DNA of 64,000 nucleotides from positions 62,001 to 126,000 of the forward strand of contig PABB01000054.1 of NCBI GenBank assembly GCA_002702655.1, read 5' to 3'. Below the pieces are notes generated by a model. The model was not told the DNA's origin and searched no databases. It saw only the letters and a program-made list of their open reading frames with translations. How positions within the stretch are numbered: position 1 is the stretch's first letter; the number at the start of each line of letters is the position of its first letter. A program made the translations under genes and the position numbers. Source of the DNA: Planctomycetaceae bacterium (GTDB lineage Bacteria; Planctomycetota; Planctomycetia; Pirellulales; Lacipirellulaceae). Positions 27,991-35,409 of the stretch are shown here, piece by piece.

Positions 27991-28048
27991 GTAGGTCAGG
28001 CTTTCCAGCCTGACGCAACCCGATGTCAGGCTGGAAAGCCTGACCTAC
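27991..28048. repeat. REPIN-like element, family D
   Basis: 24-bp arms 27991-28014 and 28025-28048 are exact inverse copies around a 10-bp spacer. Each is a hairpin: GTCAGGCT-TTCC-AGCCTGAC. A second copy is at 30116-30188. GC-rich repeat-like sequence (GGGGGCTCGCTTCGCTCG and following) continues to about 28140. Confidence 0.9.
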
Positions 28049-28171
28049 GGAGTGCACTGGGGGCTCGCTTCGCTCGTCGCCAGCTACCTCCCGCGCTCGC
28101 AAATTCCTCGGGGGGCTCACGCCTCCCCGCTCGCGGGTGATCGCCAACGAAAGCTGACCGCTGAGAGCTCG

Positions 28172-28609
28172 CTACTTACAAACCCGCTTCATCTTAAAAT
28201 ACCCGACATGGTCGTCGGTGTGGTAGCGGGCGAAGAACGTGCAATTGTCGGCCCAGCCGTTCATCCAGTACCAGCTCCAGATGCCCAGCTTCTGCTTCAC
28301 CTTGAACCGCACCTTGCCCGTTTCCGGGTCCTTCCACGCGGTCAGCGTCGATGTGTAGCGGTAGGGCATCACCTTGAACGCCCGCCCCCAGAACACGGCC
28401 TTGTAGTGGCACGAGTCGATCTTGGTGATCTTGGCGTTGACCGTGCCTTCCAGGCCATCGGTGCAGCCATGCCAGTGGCCTTTCCAGTGGCCGCATAGCG
28501 TGGCGGCATGGGCCTGCACGGCGCAGGCGACGATCAGCACCGCCAGCGCGGCGGCAATGCGGCGGCGGTAATGCCGCAGAAGCAGCAAGGTGAGAAATAG
28601 CGTCGTCAT
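28172..28609 (-). CDS. Small secreted or membrane-anchored protein of unknown function
   Basis: 145 residues. A basic stretch and hydrophobic segment (AALAVLIVACAVQAHA) form a signal peptide or anchor. The mature part begins LCGHWKGHWHGCTDGLEG and is rich in aromatic, Lys and Cys residues (four Cys after the leader, the last two residues being CK), suggesting a beta-rich domain with disulfides. It looks like a conserved planctomycete protein, but I do not recognise a family. The start is ATG 28609; the longer frame upstream is Arg-rich and unlike a leader. Confidence 0.65.
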   Translation of the reverse strand: MTTLFLTLLLLRHYRRRIAAALAVLIVACAVQAHAATLCGHWKGHWHGCTDGLEGTVNAKITKIDSCHYKAVFWGRAFKVMPYRYTSTLTAWKDPETGKVRFKVKQKLGIWSWYWMNGWADNCTFFARYHTDDHVGYFKMKRVCK

Positions 28610-28834
28610 GGCGCGCTCCGTCCGTGTCGGCTGCCGGGCGCCGCGGACATCCTTTGCCCGCGCGGGAGGGTGCGCCGCCAGCCTGCTATCACTGGTATCG
28701 GACCGGCGGCGCGGTCGAGTTTGCGGGTTGCGGCGACCCAATTGCCGGAAAAGCGCGCGCCGCGGCCCGGTCGCGCTGAATGAACCGGCGTCGCCCGCCG
28801 GCGCTGGTGCTGCGGCCTGTGACGACTACGCCGC

Positions 28835-29950
28835 TCAGCCGTAGCAATCGCTGATCTCGCGCAGGTAGTCGATCGCCTCGTCCAGTTCCGACGCCTGCGC
28901 CCCGGCCACCCGGCCCGCGCGATCGCACTCGCCCAACAAGATCAGATCGTCGTACCACTCGCACTCGCGCAACCGCCGATGCGCGCGCTGCCCGAGCGAG
29001 CCGTCGATGATCCTGTGCACCAGCATGTGCTGCTCGATCAGCCAGGCCGTGCGATCGGTGATCAGCCCGTCGAGCGCTTCCAACCCCGCCGCCACGTGGT
29101 CGCGCGCGTCGATCGCCTTGCCCACGTCGTGCAGCAGCGCCGCCTCCAGGAACTCCTCGTCGTACGGCAACTGCTCCTGCGCCCGGTCGAACACCTGCAG
29201 GCTGTGGTACAGCGCGTCGCCCTCGGGGCGGTACCGCAGGTCCTGGCGTACGTCCTCCAGCGGCAGCAGCAGCGCCTCGAGCACGGCGTACCGGTCGACC
29301 TGCTCGGCGTCCTCGGCCAGCGCCGCGTCGAGGTCCAGGTGAGGATACTCCCGCTCGAGAAACTCCCGCAGCTCGGCCACGCTCGCCCGCTCGATCGCCT
29401 TGCCGGTGATCGAACTCTTGAACACGTAGTGCGCTTCGGCCGAGCCGTACACAGTCAGTTCAAACGGAAACCGATCGCGCACGTGAATGTGCGTGTACGT
29501 GCGCTCCTCGCCCTGCTTGCGCACCCGCTTGCGCACCCGCTTGCGCTCGACGTCCGGCGTCAGCCCATCAGCGGCCACGGCGGCAATGACCGCTTCGACG
29601 CTGTCGGAGAAAACGTGCAGGTCGATGTCCGACCCCTGACGAATGTGCCCGGTCAGCACGCTGCCGATCAGCCGCGGGCGAAACGGGGCCAGCCGCTGCA
29701 TCATCGCCAGCGCGGCGACGCGCATGTCGCGCAGTCGGGCGGTCCGCTCGTCGCCCTCGTGCATCCGCGCCATCGCCTGCACGGCGTCGCGGATTTCCGT
29801 GTTCGAGGGCAGGTCCTTCGGCTTGGTCCACCCGCGGCACAGTCGCTGGGCGGCCTTGGTCTTCGCGCGGAAATACTCGGATTCTTGCCGCTGGTACATC
29901 AATCGCGCGGCTTCCCACGCAATTTGGCGGCGCAGTTTCGAGGGCTCCAT
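28835..29950 (-). CDS. Nucleotidyltransferase-HD domain protein
   Basis: 371 residues. Domain order: conserved helical N-terminus, a Pol-beta-type nucleotidyltransferase core at about 100-190 (GSVLTGHIRQGSDIDLHVF, the G-S then DxD pattern), then an HD phosphohydrolase domain at about 255-340 (HDVGK, QHMLVH). The order is that of tRNA CCA-adding or uridylyl-type bifunctional proteins, but the match to either is not close; target unknown. A short in-frame repeat (RKRVRKRVRK, DNA 29519-29543) lies between strands of the NTase domain. ATG 29950 is the start. Confidence 0.75.
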   Translation of the reverse strand: MEPSKLRRQIAWEAARLMYQRQESEYFRAKTKAAQRLCRGWTKPKDLPSNTEIRDAVQAMARMHEGDERTARLRDMRVAALAMMQRLAPFRPRLIGSVLTGHIRQGSDIDLHVFSDSVEAVIAAVAADGLTPDVERKRVRKRVRKQGEERTYTHIHVRDRFPFELTVYGSAEAHYVFKSSITGKAIERASVAELREFLEREYPHLDLDAALAEDAEQVDRYAVLEALLLPLEDVRQDLRYRPEGDALYHSLQVFDRAQEQLPYDEEFLEAALLHDVGKAIDARDHVAAGLEALDGLITDRTAWLIEQHMLVHRIIDGSLGQRAHRRLRECEWYDDLILLGECDRAGRVAGAQASELDEAIDYLREISDCYG

Positions 29951-30115
29951 GAGGGTGCGTCGCGGCCAACTGTCGACGCATCAGGCCGTTGGGGAGAATG
30001 AAAACGCTGCGTGAGATGCTACACCAACGCCGCCCCCGTGCAAACACGCGCCGGGGCGGTCGCTACCGACGCCGCCGCGACGGCGGTACACTGGCGTGTT
30101 GCGGTACGGCGGTGC

Positions 30116-30188
30116 CGTAGGTCGGGCTTTCCAGCCTGACGCACACCGACACGGCCGCATCGTGTCAGGCTAGAAAGCCTGACCTACG
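30116..30188. repeat. REPIN-like element, family D (second copy)
   Basis: 25-bp arms 30116-30140 and 30164-30188 are inverse copies with two mismatches, and carry the same hairpin words as 27991-28048. The spacer is 23 bp instead of 10. It ends 24 bp before the ThuA start, in a divergent intergenic region. Confidence 0.85.
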
Positions 30189-30212
30189 ACTCTCATCATC
30201 GCGAGGCGACAC

Positions 30213-31109
30213 ATGCGTCTACTTCTGCTGACTGCCATGGCAGTGTTCATTGCGGGCAACGTTTCTTCTTCCACGGTCAGCGCCGAAGAACCCGCCGAGC
30301 CGCTGCGGATTCTGATGCTCGACGGCGAGAACATGCACCACGATTGGCAGACGACTTCGCCGATTCTGCAGTCGATCCTGCGGCGGGCCGGCAAGTTCAC
30401 CGTCGATCGGGTGACGCTCACCCCGGCCGAGAACTACCGCGACGATCCAAAAATCGACTTCGCGAAGTACGACGCGATCCTCAGCAACTACAACAGTCAG
30501 GTCCTCCCGCCAGAGGACGCCCAGCGGGCGCTGGAGAAGTTTGTGCGCGGCGGCGGCGGGCTGGTCGTCGTGCATGCGGCCGACAACTCGTTCACCGAGT
30601 GGCCCGAGTACAACCGCATGATCGGCCTGGGCGGCTGGTACGGCCGCGGCAACGACTCGGGGCCGTACGTGTACTTCAAGGACGGCAAGCAGGTTCGCGA
30701 CAACTCGCCCGGCCCTGCGGGGCACCACGGCAAGCAGCATGAGTACGTCGTCGAGACCCGCGACGCGGAGCACCCGATCATGCGCGGCATTCCCGCCAAG
30801 TGGCTGCACACGCAGGACGAATTGTACGACCAACTCCGCGGCCCGGCGGAGAATCTCACCGTGCTGGCGACCGCCTACAGCGACCCGGCCACCGGCGGCA
30901 CCGGCCGCGACGAGCCGATTCTCATGACGATCGAGTATGGCAAGGGGCGCGTGTTCCACACCGTGCTCGGCCACGCTGACTACTCGCTGCGCTGCCAGGG
31001 TTTTGTTACCACGCTGCTGCGGGGGACCGAGTGGGCCGCGACGGGGAAAGTGACGATTCCCGTGCCGCAGGAGTTTCCGACGGAGAAGCAAACGCTGACG
31101 TGGGAGTAA
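30213..31109 (+). CDS. ThuA-domain protein, exported
   Basis: 298 residues. A signal peptide (LLLLTAMAVFIAGNVSSSTVSA) precedes a ThuA (trehalose-utilisation) domain of class-I-glutamine-amidotransferase fold: ILMLDGENMHHDW, FVRGGGGLVVVHAADN and GRVFHTVLGHAD. The catalytic cysteine position of amidotransferases is replaced by VVHAADN, as in other ThuA proteins. ThuA-family proteins act on sugar derivatives in some organisms; the exact reaction here is unknown. ATG 30213 is preceded by GAGGCGACAC. Confidence 0.85.
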   Translation: MRLLLLTAMAVFIAGNVSSSTVSAEEPAEPLRILMLDGENMHHDWQTTSPILQSILRRAGKFTVDRVTLTPAENYRDDPKIDFAKYDAILSNYNSQVLPPEDAQRALEKFVRGGGGLVVVHAADNSFTEWPEYNRMIGLGGWYGRGNDSGPYVYFKDGKQVRDNSPGPAGHHGKQHEYVVETRDAEHPIMRGIPAKWLHTQDELYDQLRGPAENLTVLATAYSDPATGGTGRDEPILMTIEYGKGRVFHTVLGHADYSLRCQGFVTTLLRGTEWAATGKVTIPVPQEFPTEKQTLTWE

Positions 31110-31202
31110 GGACACGCGCCGCGGGCGAGACGCTGCGGCTCGCTCCATGCTTTCACTCAGCGCTCAGTACACACACGCCTCAAGCCCCACACCTCAAGCC
31201 TC

Positions 31203-31625
<423 letters not shown>

Positions 31626-31634
31626 ACTCCCAAC

Positions 31635-31729
31635 GGGCGCCATGGCCACGGCGGTCCTCCGCTGTGGCCATGCGATAGACGCTCGGCCAAACATGCTCAC
31701 ATCGGAGGACCGCCGTGAGCATGGCGCCC
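31635..31729. repeat. REPIN-like element, family B, with compensatory changes
   Basis: 27-bp arms 31635-31661 and 31703-31729 match inversely at 25 of 27. Each half folds alone: CATGGCCAC (31641-31649) with GTGGCCATG (31664-31672), and CATGCTCAC (31692-31700) with GTGAGCATG (31715-31723). The two differences between halves are compensated within each hairpin. It lies between two convergent genes. Confidence 0.85.
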
Positions 31730-31739
31730 CGCTCTCAAG

Positions 31740-31766
31740 CGCACGGCTCACAGAGCCACGGCACGC
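31740..31766. repeat. Solitary half of REPIN family A
   Basis: Contains GCACGGCTCACAGAGCC as in the second arm of 10924-10998, but the last stem bases (CACG for GTGG) break the hairpin. It lies directly beside the family B element. Confidence 0.7.
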
Positions 31767-31779
31767 GGGAGCATCTGAC

Positions 31780-32634
31780 TCACCGCCGCCCCCGCCGGCT
31801 GAACGCGATCAGCGTCAGATCGTCCGGTTTATGCGGCTGGCCTTCCTTGAGCTCCTGCATCCGCTCACGTCCCAGACCTGCCAGTCGCGCCGCGACCTCT
31901 CCCGCGGGCCGCATCCGCAGCAACTCGACGATCTCGTCCATCAGCAGATTGTCGAGCAGCCCGTCGCTGGCGGCCAGCAAGCCGTCGCGCTCGGCCAGTC
32001 GGCGCGCGCTGCCGACTTCCACGTGCATTTCCTCGCCGCCCAGCACGTTGGAGACCAGGTGGCGGTCTTCATGGTCGAGCGCCTCGGACTCGTCGAGTAC
32101 GCCCGCTTCGACCGCATAGCCCACCGGCGAGTGCGAGGTGGTCACCAGCTTGATCTTTCCCCGCCCGCCGACCAGCAGAATCTGCGAGTCGCCGACGTGG
32201 TACGAGCGGGCCTCGCCCTCGTCGATGTGGACCACCGCCAGCGTGGCGCCGGCGCCGATCTTCAGGTCGATCACTTCGCGGTTGGCCGCCTCAATCCCGT
32301 CGAGGATCGCCATCCGCAGCGGCAGGCCGTGCTCGACGCCGGTCACGACTTCGCGCACGACCGACTCGACGGCAATCTTCGAAGCCGCCTGCCCGGCCGC
32401 CATCCCCCCGCAACCGTCAGAGACGACCAGCAGGGCCGAGTTGTCGCCGGTGCAGACAATCGCCGCGGCGTCTTCGTTGGGGCCCTCTTTGCCCGGGCGG
32501 CGCACCGTGACGACCGCCGCGGTGCCACCGGCCACGGCAAACGCCTCCGGCTCCAGCATGTCGGCGTCGACATACGTGCGGGCCTCGCCCACGGCGAGCG
32601 TTTGGATCTCCGGTCGAAACTGCACTGTGGCCAT
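31780..32634 (-). CDS. PP2C-type protein phosphatase
   Basis: Mn/Mg-dependent Ser/Thr phosphatase; 284 residues. Metal-site motifs are PNEDAAAIV, VVSDGCGGMAAG, YHVGDSQILLV and the C-terminal KPDDLTLIAF. The start is ATG 32634, which lies 8 bp after the stop codon of the upstream kinase gene on the same strand, so the two are almost certainly one operon and probably act as a kinase/phosphatase pair. Confidence 0.92.
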   Translation of the reverse strand: MATVQFRPEIQTLAVGEARTYVDADMLEPEAFAVAGGTAAVVTVRRPGKEGPNEDAAAIVCTGDNSALLVVSDGCGGMAAGQAASKIAVESVVREVVTGVEHGLPLRMAILDGIEAANREVIDLKIGAGATLAVVHIDEGEARSYHVGDSQILLVGGRGKIKLVTTSHSPVGYAVEAGVLDESEALDHEDRHLVSNVLGGEEMHVEVGSARRLAERDGLLAASDGLLDNLLMDEIVELLRMRPAGEVAARLAGLGRERMQELKEGQPHKPDDLTLIAFSRRGRR

Positions 32635-32642
32635 CCGTCGCG

Positions 32643-33956
32643 TCAGCCTCCGCCCTGGGATTTTCCACACCAGGGGCAATACGACCAGAATCCATCCGCC
32701 GCGCCCCATTTGCAATGGGGGCACGTCTGCGACGAGTCAGGAACCTTCCACTTCCGCCGCACCTTCGCGTGGCACCACGGGCAGTAGCGCATAAACGGCA
32801 TCAGCACCTTGCGAGTACACTTTGCGTTGCGACATTTGGCGCCCTCCGCGTAGCGTTTGTCCGAGAACTGGCGATTGGTCAGCACCTCGAATCCCGGACC
32901 GAAGCACCACGGGCAGTAGGGCCAGTCAAGCTTCATGCCGCGTTGGCAGCGGGGGCATTCCTGGGGAAACGTCGTGCCGCCATCGTGCAGCGCACGGCTG
33001 ACCCCGCACCACGGGCAGGCGGTCATGGCCTCGGACACCGGCCCTTGGCAAGCGGTGCAGCTATAGCGGGCGTCGAGTTTGCGGCCAAACTCCTTCATGA
33101 ACTGGCCCCACAGCACGGCCTTCCAATCGTTGGTGCGGCGCGTGGTCCGTTTCTGCCGACGCACGCCCCCGCCGCGGCCGCGGCGTCGCGTCTTCAGCCG
33201 ATCGTACGCGGCGAGCATGGCGCCGCCGTCGGAGTAGCGGTGTTTGGGGTCGACCTCAATCGCTTTGCGAATGATCTGAATGAATCCCGGCGACAATTTC
33301 TGTTGCAGCACCCGATGGCCCGGCGGCGGCCACGCGAACGGGTACTCCGGCAGCCGCCCCGCAAACATGCGGTACAAGACCAGCCCCAGCGAGAATACGT
33401 CGCTGCGGTACGAGGGGCGACCCATCGCCTGATCGGGGGCCATGTAGCCCAGCGTCCCTGAGCCGCTGCCGCGCAGCGTGCGCTCGGCCACCATCGCCAC
33501 GCCAAAGTCGGTCAGCCGCAGCCGATTGCCCTCGAACAGGATGAAGTTGTCCGGCTTGATGTCGCAGTGGACGATCTTGTTTTCGTGGGCAAACGCCACC
33601 GCGGCGAGCATCTGCCGCGAAAAATCAAGCGCCGTATCCAGCGACAACCGCTTGGTCAGCCGCTCGTCGAGCGTCATATCGCCCATCCGGCTGGCGATCA
33701 CAAAATGCCCGTCGACGAATTGCGCGTTGCGCAGCGGCAGGATATTGGGGTGCTCCAACTGAGCGCTCAGCCGCACCTCGCGGCGAAAATCCTCCATCAC
33801 GCCTGGCGTGAGCATATTCGGATGCGGCACTTTCAGCGCCACCCGGATACCTTCGATCGTGTCGCGCGCTTGGTACACGACCGCGAAGCCCCCTTCGCCG
33901 AGGCGGCGCTCGATCACGTACTTGCCGAGCTTTTGGCGGGCGCGGAGGGGCTTCAT
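32643..33956 (-). CDS. Ser/Thr protein kinase with C-terminal zinc ribbons
   Basis: 437 residues. Hanks-type kinase domain 13-270: GEGGFAVVY loop, K42 in VALK, catalytic HCDIKPDN at 130-137 (Cys replaces Arg of HRD), DFG at 150-152, APDQ for APE. After a basic linker (KTRRRGRGGGVRRQKRTTRR) eight CxxC-type knuckles follow, mostly CPWCG/CPWCH/CPHCK, enough for four zinc ribbons. No transmembrane helix is visible, so it is likely cytoplasmic. Start ATG 33956. It is followed 8 bp later by PP2C. Zinc ribbons may bind nucleic acid, partner proteins or sense redox; unknown. Confidence 0.9.
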   Translation of the reverse strand: MKPLRARQKLGKYVIERRLGEGGFAVVYQARDTIEGIRVALKVPHPNMLTPGVMEDFRREVRLSAQLEHPNILPLRNAQFVDGHFVIASRMGDMTLDERLTKRLSLDTALDFSRQMLAAVAFAHENKIVHCDIKPDNFILFEGNRLRLTDFGVAMVAERTLRGSGSGTLGYMAPDQAMGRPSYRSDVFSLGLVLYRMFAGRLPEYPFAWPPPGHRVLQQKLSPGFIQIIRKAIEVDPKHRYSDGGAMLAAYDRLKTRRRGRGGGVRRQKRTTRRTNDWKAVLWGQFMKEFGRKLDARYSCTACQGPVSEAMTACPWCGVSRALHDGGTTFPQECPRCQRGMKLDWPYCPWCFGPGFEVLTNRQFSDKRYAEGAKCRNAKCTRKVLMPFMRYCPWCHAKVRRKWKVPDSSQTCPHCKWGAADGFWSYCPWCGKSQGGG

Positions 33957-34126
33957 GGACGCAATGCAGTTGGCAAGCGGATACGAACAGGGCGACTTTG
34001 CGGGTTGCCAAAGTATCCCTCGCAAACCGCCGGCGAGCAACTGCGGCTTCGCCAAGTTGCATTTCTCCGCCCAGACGGCGACGATAGGTCGCTGCTGTGC
34101 CCTCTGTTCGGACGGACCTCGTTGCC

Positions 34127-35074
34127 ATGCCCAAGTTCGCCGCCCTGTACACCGACTATCCCTGGGCCGACGCCGAGTTGGAACGCAGCATCCTGGCCGA
34201 GGTCGACTGCGAACTGGTCGCTTCGCCGGACAACCGCGAGGAGACGCTCATCGAGCTGGCGCCCGGGAAAGACGCCATCCTGACCTGTTGGGCGCCCGTT
34301 ACGGCCCGGGTCATCGACGCCGCCGACCGCTGCCGGCACGTCGCCCGCACGGGTATCGGCCTGGACAACATCGATGTGCCACGCGCGACCGAGCGGGGCA
34401 TGATCGTCACCAACGTGCCCGACTACTGCTTCACCGAGGTCGCCGAGCACACGATGGCGCTCATCTACGCGTTGGCGCGGAAGATCGCCGACTATCACCT
34501 GGCCACCAAAGGGGGCGAGTACGATCTGGTCGCCGGGCTGCCGGTCGAGCGGGTCTCGGGCAAGACGCTCGGATTGATCGGCGTCGGCAACATTGGCTCG
34601 ACAGTCGCCCAGATGGCCGCCGCGGTCGGCATGCGCGTGGTCGGCCATAACCGGTCGCAGCAAATGCCCGAGGGCGTGACGTGGCTGCCGCTCGACGAGC
34701 TGCTGGCCGCCAGCGACTACGTGTCGATCCAGGCGCCGCTGACCGAGAAGACCCGCAACCTGATTAGCGACCGCCAGTTGCGGGCCATGAAGCCCACCGC
34801 GTTTCTCATCAACACCTCGCGCGGCGGGCTGGTCGACCACGCGGCGCTGGCCCGCGCGCTGGCCGCCGGAGAAATCGCCGGCGCCGGACTCGACGTGCAA
34901 GTCCCCGAGCCGCCCGACTTGTCGCAGCCGCCGTACAACGACCCGCGGGTCATCGTCACGCCGCACGTGGCGTTTCAATCGTCCGAGGCAACCCGCGAGC
35001 TCCGCACGCGCGTCAGCCGGCAAGTCGCCGCCGTGCTGCGCGGCGATACGCCCGAGAATATCGTCAACGGCTGA
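34127..35074 (+). CDS. D-2-hydroxyacid dehydrogenase (CtBP/3-phosphoglycerate-dehydrogenase-like)
   Basis: 315 residues, NAD-dependent. Substrate domain, then NAD fold with GLIGVGNIGSTVAQ near 148. Catalytic Arg in NTSRGGLVD, a Glu near 260 region (VPEPPD) and His in VTPHVAFQS. The architecture matches C-terminal-binding-protein-type or phosphoglycerate dehydrogenases without the regulatory ACT domain, so serine synthesis is possible but not certain. ATG 34127 is preferred; a GTG at 34097 adds ten residues without family support. It is divergent from the kinase gene (170 bp between). Confidence 0.88.
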   Translation: MPKFAALYTDYPWADAELERSILAEVDCELVASPDNREETLIELAPGKDAILTCWAPVTARVIDAADRCRHVARTGIGLDNIDVPRATERGMIVTNVPDYCFTEVAEHTMALIYALARKIADYHLATKGGEYDLVAGLPVERVSGKTLGLIGVGNIGSTVAQMAAAVGMRVVGHNRSQQMPEGVTWLPLDELLAASDYVSIQAPLTEKTRNLISDRQLRAMKPTAFLINTSRGGLVDHAALARALAAGEIAGAGLDVQVPEPPDLSQPPYNDPRVIVTPHVAFQSSEATRELRTRVSRQVAAVLRGDTPENIVNG

Positions 35075-35096
35075 GTCGCGATCGCCAAACGCGGGT

Positions 35097-35115
35097 CATG
35101 GCTCCGCGAGCCGTG
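35097..35115. repeat. Degenerate half of REPIN family A
   Basis: CATGGCTC-CGC-GAGCCGTG, a stem of 8 with one G-T pair. It resembles the CACGGCTC-TGT-GAGCCGTG halves at 10.9 and 47.5 kb. It lies 23 bp after the dehydrogenase stop. Confidence 0.55.
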
Positions 35116-35268
35116 CGAATCGCCGCACCGGCATCGATTCCGGCGGTTCTTCAGCCGCCTTGCCGCCGACAAGAAAACGATCGCACGGATTCCGCAGGCC
35201 GCGCGATCGCGTCAATCGGTCCGACCGTGCCGAATGGCTCAACCCGGCGCGCATCCTTCGTCCATGTT

Positions 35269-35297
35269 TTGCCGGGAGCGGATGCGCGGCCTATATA
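35269..35297 (+). promoter_or_regulatory. Sigma-70-like promoter for the coiled-coil gene
   Basis: TTGCCG (35269-35274), 17-bp spacer, TATATA (35292-35297). The A/T-rich box stands out in GC-rich surroundings and would start transcription about 105 bp before ATG 35410. Confidence 0.5.
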
Positions 35298-35409
35298 AGT
35301 GTGGAAAACCAGCGCGTGCGCTCAGCTGACGGGCGCCCGTGCTCCGCGCTTGCGGTCCGCCTGCTTTCCGCGGCGACCTGCGCGCGACGTGCAACTTTTG
35401 AGCAACGAC

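Larger units (their letters stand above)
35075..35409. other. Intergenic region upstream of the coiled-coil gene
   Basis: 335 bp. It holds a degenerate REP half at 35097-35115, a promoter-like pair at 35269-35297, and short open frames without coding features. Confidence 0.6.

Noticed and set aside
29519-29543. Tandem GCGCACCCGCTT repeat, possible regulatory or CRISPR-like repeat
   Set aside because: It is a short in-frame repeat within the NTase-HD gene encoding RKRV units; no spacers.
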